DNA from: Bacteroidales bacterium
GTDB taxonomy: Bacteria > Bacteroidota > Bacteroidia > Bacteroidales > UBA3824
DNA length: 48,437 bases
Assembly (NCBI GenBank): GCA_017417315.1
Contig: JAFPZK010000021.1
Location: 1 to 48,437, forward strand
Direction of reading: 5' to 3'
Position 1 is the first letter of the stretch, and every line of letters starts with the position of its first letter. The position numbers and the translations under genes were made by a program. Positions 32,691 through 40,545 of this stretch are shown here, piece after piece. The notes below the pieces were generated by a model. That model ran no database searches. It was not told the origin of the DNA and saw nothing but the letters and a program-made list of their open reading frames with translations.

Positions 32691-35642
32691 ATGAAAAAAT
32701 ATTCTCTGCTGATATTGTTTGTTTTGTTGCCGTTTTTGCTTTTGGCACAGGGACGTCCCTATTTGAAAAATTTCACGGACGAAGAATACGGCGCATACAG
32801 CCGCAATTTTGATATTGCGGTAGATGACAACGGCATTGTTTGGCTCGCTAATTTCGAAGGCTTGGTTTATTACGACAACGCTCGTTGGAGGGTTGTTCAT
32901 ACCGACGGCTTGTCGAGAATTACGGTGGTGTATTGCGATAAAAATAATACCGTCTGGGTGGGCGGTTACAACTTTTTCGGACGTGTGGCATTTAACGAAA
33001 ACGGAGAAGTTTATCTCAAAAAAGCCGCCAATGAAGAATTATATGCCGGTGAGGTTCAAGAAATTTGGGAGAAAGGCGACAGCGTAAAATTTTTTGTCAG
33101 CAACGGAAATATCGGTAATTTTTGCCGCGTAGAACAAGATTCGGTAGTTTTGTCAAACAAACTCAAAAAAGAAGTCGTAACGGGTTTGAGCGACTTAATC
33201 GACATACAAGCAGCAGAAAACGGCATTATAAAAGTCCTCAACGACACCACACAATATGATACTATTGCCGATAATTATGTTGTTAACATCAGAAAAAACA
33301 AAGGTATAGAATTTTTGGATTATTCGGGTAACGTTTTAAGCGTATTAAACGAAGAATCAGGGCTTTTTTCCGACAACGTGGCGTACACCTCCTACAATGG
33401 TAGAGGCGTACTTTGGGGCGCAACGGATAAGAGTGTTTTTGCCGTTCAAACGCCCTCGCCTTACATGTTTTTTTCTCAGAAAGAAGGCTTGTCGGGCATT
33501 GTTCAGACTTTGGGCGAATACAACGGAACAATTTATGCCGGTACGCTCAACGGTCTTTTCGTGTTGGACAAAAAAAACAACAAGTTTAAAAAATATAAGA
33601 AAAACGTTACTTCGTGTTGGGCATTTCTGAATTTTAACGGTTCATTGTTTTGCGCAACCCCGGAGGGCGTTCTGAAAATCACCGAGGGACAGCCGGATAG
33701 TTTTATTACCTCTACTTTTGCAATGTCGCTTGCCGAGGCTCCCGACAACAAAATTTACTGCGGTTGTATCGACGGTCTTTATATTATTGATTGTCAGGGT
33801 AAAGGAAAAAAAATAAACGATTTTCAAAAAGTTGTAAAAATATTAAAGGATTCAGAGAGAAATTATTGGATTCAAAATCTGTACGGAGTGGTTTTGAAAA
33901 AGCCCGCTTCGGAAGAAGATTTTTATCCCATTACCGACGGAGAAATGACAAAAGATAATGCCGTTGTGATAGCCGACGGCAAGGCGGTAATCGTAGACGC
34001 TCTTTCGCAAGTGCCGTTTTCGTATCCGATGACCTCGTACAACGCGCCGTCGGGAATTTTGTATTTAACGGATAATGCTGGGAAAAAACTTTACCGTTGG
34101 AAAGACGGTGAAAAAATGAAAGACGACGAAAATTTGTTTTACCCGTTGAAAAATATTGCCGTGAGGTCTATTTTGGAGTTTGACGGCAGGATTTGGCTCG
34201 GAACGGACAACGGCATAACGGTTGTAAATCCGAGGCTTGAAGATCCCGCTTTCAAAGAAACACCCGTTTTGAAAGTCCGCTCGGTAACGCTCAACGGCGA
34301 CAGCGTGATTTGGGGCGGTTTCGGAGAGTTCAGCGGAAATTTGGGAAAATTAAAAAGCGACGAAAGAAATTTGAAATTTGAATATTCGCTTGATTATGTG
34401 CCTATTGTAGGCAAAACGCTTTATCGTTATAGAATCAACGGCGGACAATGGATTGCTTGGGACGACGACAAAGATGCCGAATTTTTTAATCTTCATTACG
34501 GAAGTTACAACTTGGAAATTCAAGGCAAGGCAATTTCGGGAGAGGAGACGGAAATTGTATCGGTGAAGTTTGAAATCGAATTTCCGTTTTATCGCCGCTG
34601 GTATATGAATGTTTTGTACGGTTTGGCTTTGGCTGCGTTGATTTTTGCTATCGTCAAGTACCGAATAAAAATGTTGGAAGAAGAAAAAATAAAACTCGAA
34701 AACATCGTTTCGGAACGCACGGCGGAAGTTGTTAAGCAAAAAGACGAAATCGTTAAGCAAAAAGATGAAATCGTAAAACAAAAAGACGAAATCGAAATCA
34801 AGTCGAAAAGTCTTGAAAAAGCCTTAGACGATTTGTCGAACGCACAAAATGAGTTGATACGACAAGAAAAAATGGCGACTGTCGGAAAACTTACGCAGGG
34901 TCTTATCGACAGAATCCTCAACCCGCTTAATTATATCAACAATTTTTCAAAACTTTCGGAAAGTCTTGTCAAAGACATCGAGGCAAACATCGAGGACGAC
35001 AAAGACAAAATGGACGAAGATAATTACGAAGATACGCTCGATGTTTTAAACATGTTGAAAGGCAACCTTCAAAAAGTAGGCGAACACGGTCAGAACACTA
35101 CCCGCACGTTGAAGGCTATGGAAGAGATGCTCAAAGACCGTAGCGGCGGAGTCGTTAAAACGAATTTGTGCCGTATTTTGAAAAAGAACGAGGAAGTTGT
35201 AAGCAAGTATCACGAAGAATGTATCAAGAAATACGGAATTAAGGTAACATTTGAAATTCAAGAGGAAGGAATGCCGTTTGAGGGTAATCCCGAATTGTTG
35301 TCGAAAACGTTTATGAGTATCATCAACAACGGATTTTATGCCGTTATTAAGAAGGCTGACAGGACACCGTATCCGGCTGAAATTTATGTGAAAGCCACTT
35401 CCGTTGCCGATAAATACGTGATAAAATTCCGCGACAACGGTATCGGCATAGAGCAGACGATTATTGATAAGGTTTTCGACCCGTTTTTTACCACCAAACC
35501 TACGGGCGAGGCTTCGGGTGTAGGGCTTTATTTGAGCCGCGAAATTATTCAAAACCATCACGGCGATATTTTTGTGGAGTCCGAAAAAGACAACTTCACG
35601 GAGTTTACGGTGGTATTTGATGTGATAACAACAAAAAATTAA
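32691..35642 (+). CDS. Two-component propeller sensor with degenerate histidine kinase domain
   Basis: The 983-residue protein has a signal peptide (1-20) and a periplasmic beta-propeller of Reg_prop-like blades (IAVDDNGIVWLANFEGLVYYD, NGTIYAGTLNGLFVLD, GRIWLGTDNGITVVNP). A Y_Y_Y-like domain (about 545-630), one membrane helix (637-659), a coiled coil with three KQKDEIV heptads (681-701) and a cytoplasmic kinase part complete it. The ATPase boxes look complete: SIINNGFYAV, FRDNGIGI, DPFFTTKP and GVGLYLSREI. In the phospho-acceptor helix the usual H-E-x-x-N-P reads D-R-I-L-N-P, so Asp740 replaces the histidine. It thus probably cannot autophosphorylate and may act through a partner, such as the soluble kinase 24 bases downstream. 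Confidence 0.88.
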   Translation: MKKYSLLILFVLLPFLLLAQGRPYLKNFTDEEYGAYSRNFDIAVDDNGIVWLANFEGLVYYDNARWRVVHTDGLSRITVVYCDKNNTVWVGGYNFFGRVAFNENGEVYLKKAANEELYAGEVQEIWEKGDSVKFFVSNGNIGNFCRVEQDSVVLSNKLKKEVVTGLSDLIDIQAAENGIIKVLNDTTQYDTIADNYVVNIRKNKGIEFLDYSGNVLSVLNEESGLFSDNVAYTSYNGRGVLWGATDKSVFAVQTPSPYMFFSQKEGLSGIVQTLGEYNGTIYAGTLNGLFVLDKKNNKFKKYKKNVTSCWAFLNFNGSLFCATPEGVLKITEGQPDSFITSTFAMSLAEAPDNKIYCGCIDGLYIIDCQGKGKKINDFQKVVKILKDSERNYWIQNLYGVVLKKPASEEDFYPITDGEMTKDNAVVIADGKAVIVDALSQVPFSYPMTSYNAPSGILYLTDNAGKKLYRWKDGEKMKDDENLFYPLKNIAVRSILEFDGRIWLGTDNGITVVNPRLEDPAFKETPVLKVRSVTLNGDSVIWGGFGEFSGNLGKLKSDERNLKFEYSLDYVPIVGKTLYRYRINGGQWIAWDDDKDAEFFNLHYGSYNLEIQGKAISGEETEIVSVKFEIEFPFYRRWYMNVLYGLALAALIFAIVKYRIKMLEEEKIKLENIVSERTAEVVKQKDEIVKQKDEIVKQKDEIEIKSKSLEKALDDLSNAQNELIRQEKMATVGKLTQGLIDRILNPLNYINNFSKLSESLVKDIEANIEDDKDKMDEDNYEDTLDVLNMLKGNLQKVGEHGQNTTRTLKAMEEMLKDRSGGVVKTNLCRILKKNEEVVSKYHEECIKKYGIKVTFEIQEEGMPFEGNPELLSKTFMSIINNGFYAVIKKADRTPYPAEIYVKATSVADKYVIKFRDNGIGIEQTIIDKVFDPFFTTKPTGEASGVGLYLSREIIQNHHGDIFVESEKDNFTEFTVVFDVITTKN
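34731..34793 (+). repeat. Three tandem 21-bp repeats encoding KQKDEIV heptads
   Basis: Three consecutive 21-base units encode V-K-Q-K-D-E-I three times in the signalling coiled coil of the propeller sensor. They differ at only a few third positions. Because each unit is exactly one coiled-coil heptad, slippage would lengthen or shorten the helix by full turns without a frameshift. Confidence 0.9.
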
Positions 35643-35666
35643 TTAAACTAAAAAGCGTTTAACGTT

Positions 35667-36485
35667 ATGGAAAGTGCAGAATATTATCAGGAACAATTGA
35701 AAAAGCAGGAAAAACTTGCTTCGTTGGGGTTGCTAAGTGCTGGAATTGCGCATGAAGTTCAAAATCCGCTGAACTTCGTAATTAATTTTTCCAAAACTTC
35801 GCAAAAATTATTGCGCGACATCAGCGAAATTATTGATGACAACAAAGACAAACTCTCAAAAGAAGACCTCGAAGATTTGGATTTGGCTTCGGAGGATTTG
35901 CATCAAAACATGGAAAAAATAATTTCTCATGCCGAAAGAGCCGTCAATATCGTAAGAGACATACTTTTGATGTCAAGAGGCAAGGAAAACGAATTTTTGC
36001 CCACCGACGTATGCCGTGTAGTAAAAGAATACGTTTGGTTGTCGTATCACTCTATGAGGGCAAACTTCAAGAATTTCAATATTTCGATAAAAGAGCAGTA
36101 TCAAGCGGGTGCACCTCTTATGAAAGTGATTCCGCAAGACCTTTCGCGTGCGGTGTTGAACGTTATGAACAACGCTTGCTATGCCGTTTGGCAAAAACAA
36201 CAATCTGTCCAAGATGATTATAAGCCCGAAATTTCCGTCAGCGTAAATTTTACCGATTCGCAAATTATCATAAAAATTGCTGACAACGGCGAAGGAATGT
36301 CTGATGAGGTAAAACAAAAACTTTACGAAAACTTTTTCACCACCAAACCGGCGGGGCAGGGGACTGGTCTCGGCATGGCTATCACCCGCGACATCATCGA
36401 AAACAAACACGGCGGAAAAATCTCATTTACTTCCGAATTAGGAAAAGGTACGGAATTTAAGTTTGAAGTTCCGATAAAAAAATAA
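35667..36485 (+). CDS. Soluble sensor histidine kinase without input domain
   Basis: The 272-residue protein begins with a short helix and directly enters the dimerisation helices with LLSAGIAHEVQNPLNFV, the phospho-acceptor being His29. The catalytic domain has NVMNNACYAVW (N-box), KIADNGEGM (G1), LYENFFTTKPAG (F) and GTGLGMAITRDI (G2). There is no membrane segment, PAS domain or receiver. Its close likeness to the kinase part of the gene just upstream, which lacks the histidine, suggests that the two form mixed complexes in which the propeller protein senses and this one carries the phosphate. The receiver/PP2C protein is the nearest target. Confidence 0.92.
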   Translation: MESAEYYQEQLKKQEKLASLGLLSAGIAHEVQNPLNFVINFSKTSQKLLRDISEIIDDNKDKLSKEDLEDLDLASEDLHQNMEKIISHAERAVNIVRDILLMSRGKENEFLPTDVCRVVKEYVWLSYHSMRANFKNFNISIKEQYQAGAPLMKVIPQDLSRAVLNVMNNACYAVWQKQQSVQDDYKPEISVSVNFTDSQIIIKIADNGEGMSDEVKQKLYENFFTTKPAGQGTGLGMAITRDIIENKHGGKISFTSELGKGTEFKFEVPIKK

Positions 36486-36495
36486 AAGGTAGAAA

Positions 36496-39006
36496 ATGAA
36501 AAGAATAACATTATTTTTATTCTTTTTTTTGACGTTTTCGTTCGGGCTTTCGGCGCAGAATACTAATCAGCGTAATCTGTATTTGAAAGCCGAAAACGAT
36601 TACAAAGACGGACGGATAGAAAGTGCGCTCGTAATATTGGAGGACAGCCTCCGATATGCCGAGCCGCCGCTCAGCGGAGAAGTTTACCGACTTTGCGGTC
36701 TGTGTTACCTTGCCCTCGACAAAGAGGAAAAAACGGAGGAATATGCAGAACTGCTTTTGGAAGCAAATCCGTATTATTCTTCTATTGACGACCCGCTGAG
36801 GTTTACCGACATTCTCGAAAAAATAAGATTTGAGGCAAAGGCAACCGTAAGTGCGGCATCTTTTCAGAGCGAGACAATAGACGAAGTACCCGTTCCCGTA
36901 ACGCTTATTACTCGTCAGATGATAAAAGACTGCGGAGCGCAAACGCTTCAAGACGTGCTGATTGCATACGTGCCGTCGGTAACGACTATTCAGTACAACG
37001 GACAGATGAATTTTGCAATGCGCGGTCTTTACGGTCAAACGCAGGAAAACGTCCTTATTATGATGGACGGAATACGGCTCAATAGTTACGGTTTTAATAC
37101 GGGAATTGCTGATTATTCCGTCAGCCTCGATAAAATAAAGCAGATAGAAGTTTTGAGAGGTCCCGGCTCGTCGCTTTACGGTGATGTGGCATTGTCGGCG
37201 GTTGTTAATATAGTAACGAAATCCGGCAGCGACATCAACGGCTTGGAACTCTCGGCAAGCGTTGGAAATTGCGGACAGAGAAGAGCAAGCCTCGTGGGCG
37301 GCAAAAATTACGGAAAATTCGACCTCACCGTTTGGACTAATGCTTATTATGCCGACGGTGAAGAAATAGATTTTTCAACACTTAGAAAATACACATCCGA
37401 CACTTTGAGCGGAAAATATACCGTGGGAGCCTACAATCAAAAACCTGTCTACGATTTGGGTTTTAGAACGGCGTGGAAGGATTTGAGTTTTACTTTCCGA
37501 CATTCGGCTTCAAAAAGTGTGCATATACTTTCGGACAAAAATCAACCATACGATTACAACCGCTACGCAAAAATGGACGCACTTGCACCCGGCGATTATA
37601 TTCCTTCTTTCAGTGCGGATTTGGCTTACAACAAAAAAATCGGCAAATTCACGGTTTCGGCTTCAGCGCATTTTTTTGCCGAAAAGCCTGAAAAATATCA
37701 GGTTACGGCAGATACTACTACTGATAGCGGTGTCGTCTATTATGATTATTATTACGAAGAAGAAGAATATGATGAAGAAGGATACGAATACGAAGAAGAA
37801 TACGACGGAGAAGGATATTATCAAGAAGACGATGAGGGATACGAAGATGAATACCAAGAGGGAGAATATACGGGAATGTATTATGTTCTCAAAGAATATT
37901 ACAGCGGACTTGCAAAATATACGATGTGGCAAACCTCTGATTACAAAGCCTCGTTGAGGGCAATATATAATTACGGAGAAGCAAAACGCGGCGGAACAAT
38001 TCTCTTCGGCGTAGATTATAATTACCTTAACGCAACGGATTTTTATCAGACAAATATCGCAAAGTATGACTATAAAATACAAAACCGCTATTATTACAAC
38101 AATAAAAAATATTTTACGGGAGACGAATCCGCAAACGATTTTTACGTTCAGTTTAAACATTGTTTCGGACGCTTTATCATAAATTCCGGCGCAAGGTTTG
38201 ATTACCGTCAGCATAAACTCGATACCAATGATATTCACGTACTTTCGCCGAGGATTTCGTTTATCTATATGTTAGACAAACTGAATTTTAAACTCGGATT
38301 TTCGAAATCTTACGTTGATGTGCCGTATGCAAAACGGTATAATAACATTACGCTTTATAGTCTTTCGGAGAAACTCGACCCCGAAAATCTTTCTTCGGTT
38401 CAGTTTACCGTTTCGGGCAAAAATTTCGTCAAAAACCTCAACACGGAAGTTAATTTCTTTTACAATCGTTGTATAGGGCTGTTGAATTTGGCATTCGGGA
38501 ATTTGCTTATGAACTCAGATGTTAACACTCTCGGAGCGGAATTTTCGGCGGATTACAAGCAAAACAAGTTGTTTGTAAATGCAAATATGAGTTTTATCCA
38601 CTCTTCTTCCGATGTAAAAACGTATATTGAGGAGGAGGTATCTAATGTGGCTATGAAATACACTTACAACGGAAATGTTTTCAATGTACCGTCTTTTAGC
38701 GGTAACGTTACGGCTGCGTATCAGGCGTTGAAAAAATTGCGTTTTTCGCTCAACTGCAAGTTTTTGGGTCAGCAGTATACCAAATATTTTGACGATATGG
38801 ATAATGAATGGATGGCGGAAAAACTTCCTGCCGTTACGTTGTTTTCTCCGGGCGCGGTTTTTAATCATAAAAACTTAGAAATTTCGCTTTTTGCAAACAA
38901 TGTTTTCAACAAAAAATATTATCAAGGCGGCGGTGCAGAATTTCCGATAAGACAAAAAGGCTGTTGGTTTTTATTGGGAATCAAAGGCAAGTTTAAGAAT
39001 TTATAA
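36496..39006 (+). CDS. TonB-dependent receptor with N-terminal TPR-like domain (paralog 1)
   Basis: The 836-residue protein has a signal peptide (ending GLSAQ). A helical TPR-like region follows (about 24-115: YLKAENDYKDGRIESALVIL, EVYRLCGLCYLALDKEEKT), then a plug domain (about 128-245: MIKDCGAQTLQDVLIAYVPS, QIEVLRGPGSSLYGDVALSAVVNIVTK) and a beta-barrel. The usual N-terminal beta-sandwich of Bacteroidota receptors is absent and the TPR-like region takes its place. Residues about 414-460 are extremely rich in Glu, Asp and Tyr and should form an extracellular loop, which may bind cations or a basic ligand. The gap to the kinase gene is ten bases. Substrate is unknown; FepA/FecA-type metal or cofactor uptake are options. 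Confidence 0.88.
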   Translation: MKRITLFLFFFLTFSFGLSAQNTNQRNLYLKAENDYKDGRIESALVILEDSLRYAEPPLSGEVYRLCGLCYLALDKEEKTEEYAELLLEANPYYSSIDDPLRFTDILEKIRFEAKATVSAASFQSETIDEVPVPVTLITRQMIKDCGAQTLQDVLIAYVPSVTTIQYNGQMNFAMRGLYGQTQENVLIMMDGIRLNSYGFNTGIADYSVSLDKIKQIEVLRGPGSSLYGDVALSAVVNIVTKSGSDINGLELSASVGNCGQRRASLVGGKNYGKFDLTVWTNAYYADGEEIDFSTLRKYTSDTLSGKYTVGAYNQKPVYDLGFRTAWKDLSFTFRHSASKSVHILSDKNQPYDYNRYAKMDALAPGDYIPSFSADLAYNKKIGKFTVSASAHFFAEKPEKYQVTADTTTDSGVVYYDYYYEEEEYDEEGYEYEEEYDGEGYYQEDDEGYEDEYQEGEYTGMYYVLKEYYSGLAKYTMWQTSDYKASLRAIYNYGEAKRGGTILFGVDYNYLNATDFYQTNIAKYDYKIQNRYYYNNKKYFTGDESANDFYVQFKHCFGRFIINSGARFDYRQHKLDTNDIHVLSPRISFIYMLDKLNFKLGFSKSYVDVPYAKRYNNITLYSLSEKLDPENLSSVQFTVSGKNFVKNLNTEVNFFYNRCIGLLNLAFGNLLMNSDVNTLGAEFSADYKQNKLFVNANMSFIHSSSDVKTYIEEEVSNVAMKYTYNGNVFNVPSFSGNVTAAYQALKKLRFSLNCKFLGQQYTKYFDDMDNEWMAEKLPAVTLFSPGAVFNHKNLEISLFANNVFNKKYYQGGGAEFPIRQKGCWFLLGIKGKFKNL

Positions 39007-39008
39007 TG

Positions 39009-39109
39009 CGCCAAAACAGGTAAAAAAAGTACAGTTTTGGCGATATATAATTTTTATATGTCGCCAAAACTATGTATTTTTGCTCAGTTTTGGCGATATA
39101 TAATTTTTA
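39009..39109. repeat. Duplicated inverted-repeat unit upstream of the DUF234-type ATPase gene
   Basis: The nine-base word CGCCAAAAC occurs at 39009-39017 and 39062-39070, and its inverted form GTTTTGGCG at 39034-39042 and 39087-39095. Each pair is separated by 16 bases, so the region consists of two copies of a 53-base palindromic unit. A 25-base direct repeat (39032-39056 and 39085-39109) extends the inverted arm by an A/T-rich tail. TATTTTTG at 39075-39082 inside the second palindrome could be a -7 element. The last repeat ends eight bases before the ATG at 39117, as expected for an autorepressor site or a mobile-element end. Confidence 0.85.
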
Positions 39110-39116
39110 GAAAATT

Positions 39117-40526
39117 ATGCAACTAATTGGTAGAGAGCAAGAAAGGAAAGAATTAGAAAAATGTCTAAATTCGCAGCGGTCGGAATTTGTAGTAATTTAC
39201 GGACGGCGGCGAATAGGCAAAACGTTTTTAATTAGAAAGTTTTTTGACGATAAATTCGACTTTTCATTTGTCGGAATGCATAATTATGCACGTCAGGCGC
39301 AATTAGATGATTTTGCAAAAGCCTTGAAAAAATACAGCGGCAACAAATATGCTTTGAACTTAAAAAATTGGGACGAAGCATTTGAACAGTTGGAACTCCT
39401 ATTGGAAAAGAAGAAAAAGATCGGCAAAAAAGTTGTTTTTATCGACGAAATGCCGTGGATTGACAGCCGTAGGTCTGACTTTATTCCGGCATTAGAAAAA
39501 TTTTGGAATTCTTGGGCAGCGTTTCGGGACGATATTATGTTTGTATGTTGCGGGTCGTCAACTTCATGGATAATCGACAAGATTTTGAAAAACCGTGGCG
39601 GACTTTACAACCGCACGACGATGCAAATTTATCTTCGTCCGTTTACGCTCGGCGAAACCAAACTGTATTTGGAAAACATAAAATGCAATTGGGACGATTT
39701 TCAAATTGCACAATGTTATATGATTTTGGGCGGTGTTCCGTATTATTACAGTCTTTTGGAGTCGAAAGAAAGTTTGGTTGAAAATGTTGACAGATTGTTT
39801 TTTTCGTCGAAAAATGCGGTTTTAAGAACGGAATTTTCGGAACTTTTTGCCGCACTTTTCCCGAATTACGAAAAATATGCTGACATTATAAAATTGCTTT
39901 CAACACGTCAAGAAGGCTTTACGAGAACTCAAATCAGCGAAAAACAAGGGTTCGGCGGTTCAGAACTGACAAAAATCCTTGATAACCTTGAACGTTGCGA
40001 TTTTATAACGGGATATGTAAAAACAGGCGGTGGTAATAAAAACAAAATATACAGAATTTGTGATTTTTACACGCTGTTTTATTATCGTTTTATCGAAAAA
40101 AATGCGGAAGCAAAACCCGGATATTGGCAAAAAGTGTTTAACTCCACTAAAATTGCCGTTTGGCAAGGATACAGTTTTGAATTGTTGTGTTTGTTGCACA
40201 TCAGTCAGATAGAAAAGGCGTTAGGCATTAGTGGTATGGTAACAACGGCAAGCACTTGGCGCAGCAAAAACAATGAGGCTCAAATCGACCTCGTGATAGA
40301 ACGTGCTGACAGAATTATTCATCTTTGCGAAATGAAATTTTCAAAAAATAATTTTGTTTTGACCAAAGATTACGAGAAAAAACTTCGCGACAGAGCCGCT
40401 ATTTTTGAAGCCGAAACGGGTACGAAATTTGCTGTAAATACCGTATTTATAACAACTTACGGTGTTGCTAACGCACAAAATTATTCAATCATCAGCAAAG
40501 ATATAACGCTTGAAATGTTGTTTTAA
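39117..40526 (+). CDS. AAA+ ATPase with DUF234/PDDEXK-like C-terminus
   Basis: The 469-residue protein has a Walker A motif GRRRIGKT (29-36), Walker B VVFIDEMPWID (Asp110-Glu111), and then a winged-helix-like region (TRTQISEKQGFGGSELTKIL). The C-terminal part contains EAQIDLVIERADRI and LCEMKFS, giving a PD-(D/E)xK-like set Asp391, Glu405 and Lys407. This matches the archaeal-type ATPase plus DUF234 family, present in many copies in gut Bacteroidota and of unknown role, suspected to be nuclease-linked and mobile. It lies between two receptor paralogs and is unrelated to them, with its own repeat-rich upstream region, so it is likely an insertion into an older receptor pair. Confidence 0.85.
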   Translation: MQLIGREQERKELEKCLNSQRSEFVVIYGRRRIGKTFLIRKFFDDKFDFSFVGMHNYARQAQLDDFAKALKKYSGNKYALNLKNWDEAFEQLELLLEKKKKIGKKVVFIDEMPWIDSRRSDFIPALEKFWNSWAAFRDDIMFVCCGSSTSWIIDKILKNRGGLYNRTTMQIYLRPFTLGETKLYLENIKCNWDDFQIAQCYMILGGVPYYYSLLESKESLVENVDRLFFSSKNAVLRTEFSELFAALFPNYEKYADIIKLLSTRQEGFTRTQISEKQGFGGSELTKILDNLERCDFITGYVKTGGGNKNKIYRICDFYTLFYYRFIEKNAEAKPGYWQKVFNSTKIAVWQGYSFELLCLLHISQIEKALGISGMVTTASTWRSKNNEAQIDLVIERADRIIHLCEMKFSKNNFVLTKDYEKKLRDRAAIFEAETGTKFAVNTVFITTYGVANAQNYSIISKDITLEMLF

Positions 40527-40545
40527 AAAAAGAACACGTATAGCA

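Noticed and set aside
39009..39109. Palindromic repeats as terminal inverted repeats of a complete insertion sequence
   Set aside because: No matching copy is found downstream of the ATPase gene and no transposase is encoded, so only a possible mobile origin is noted.
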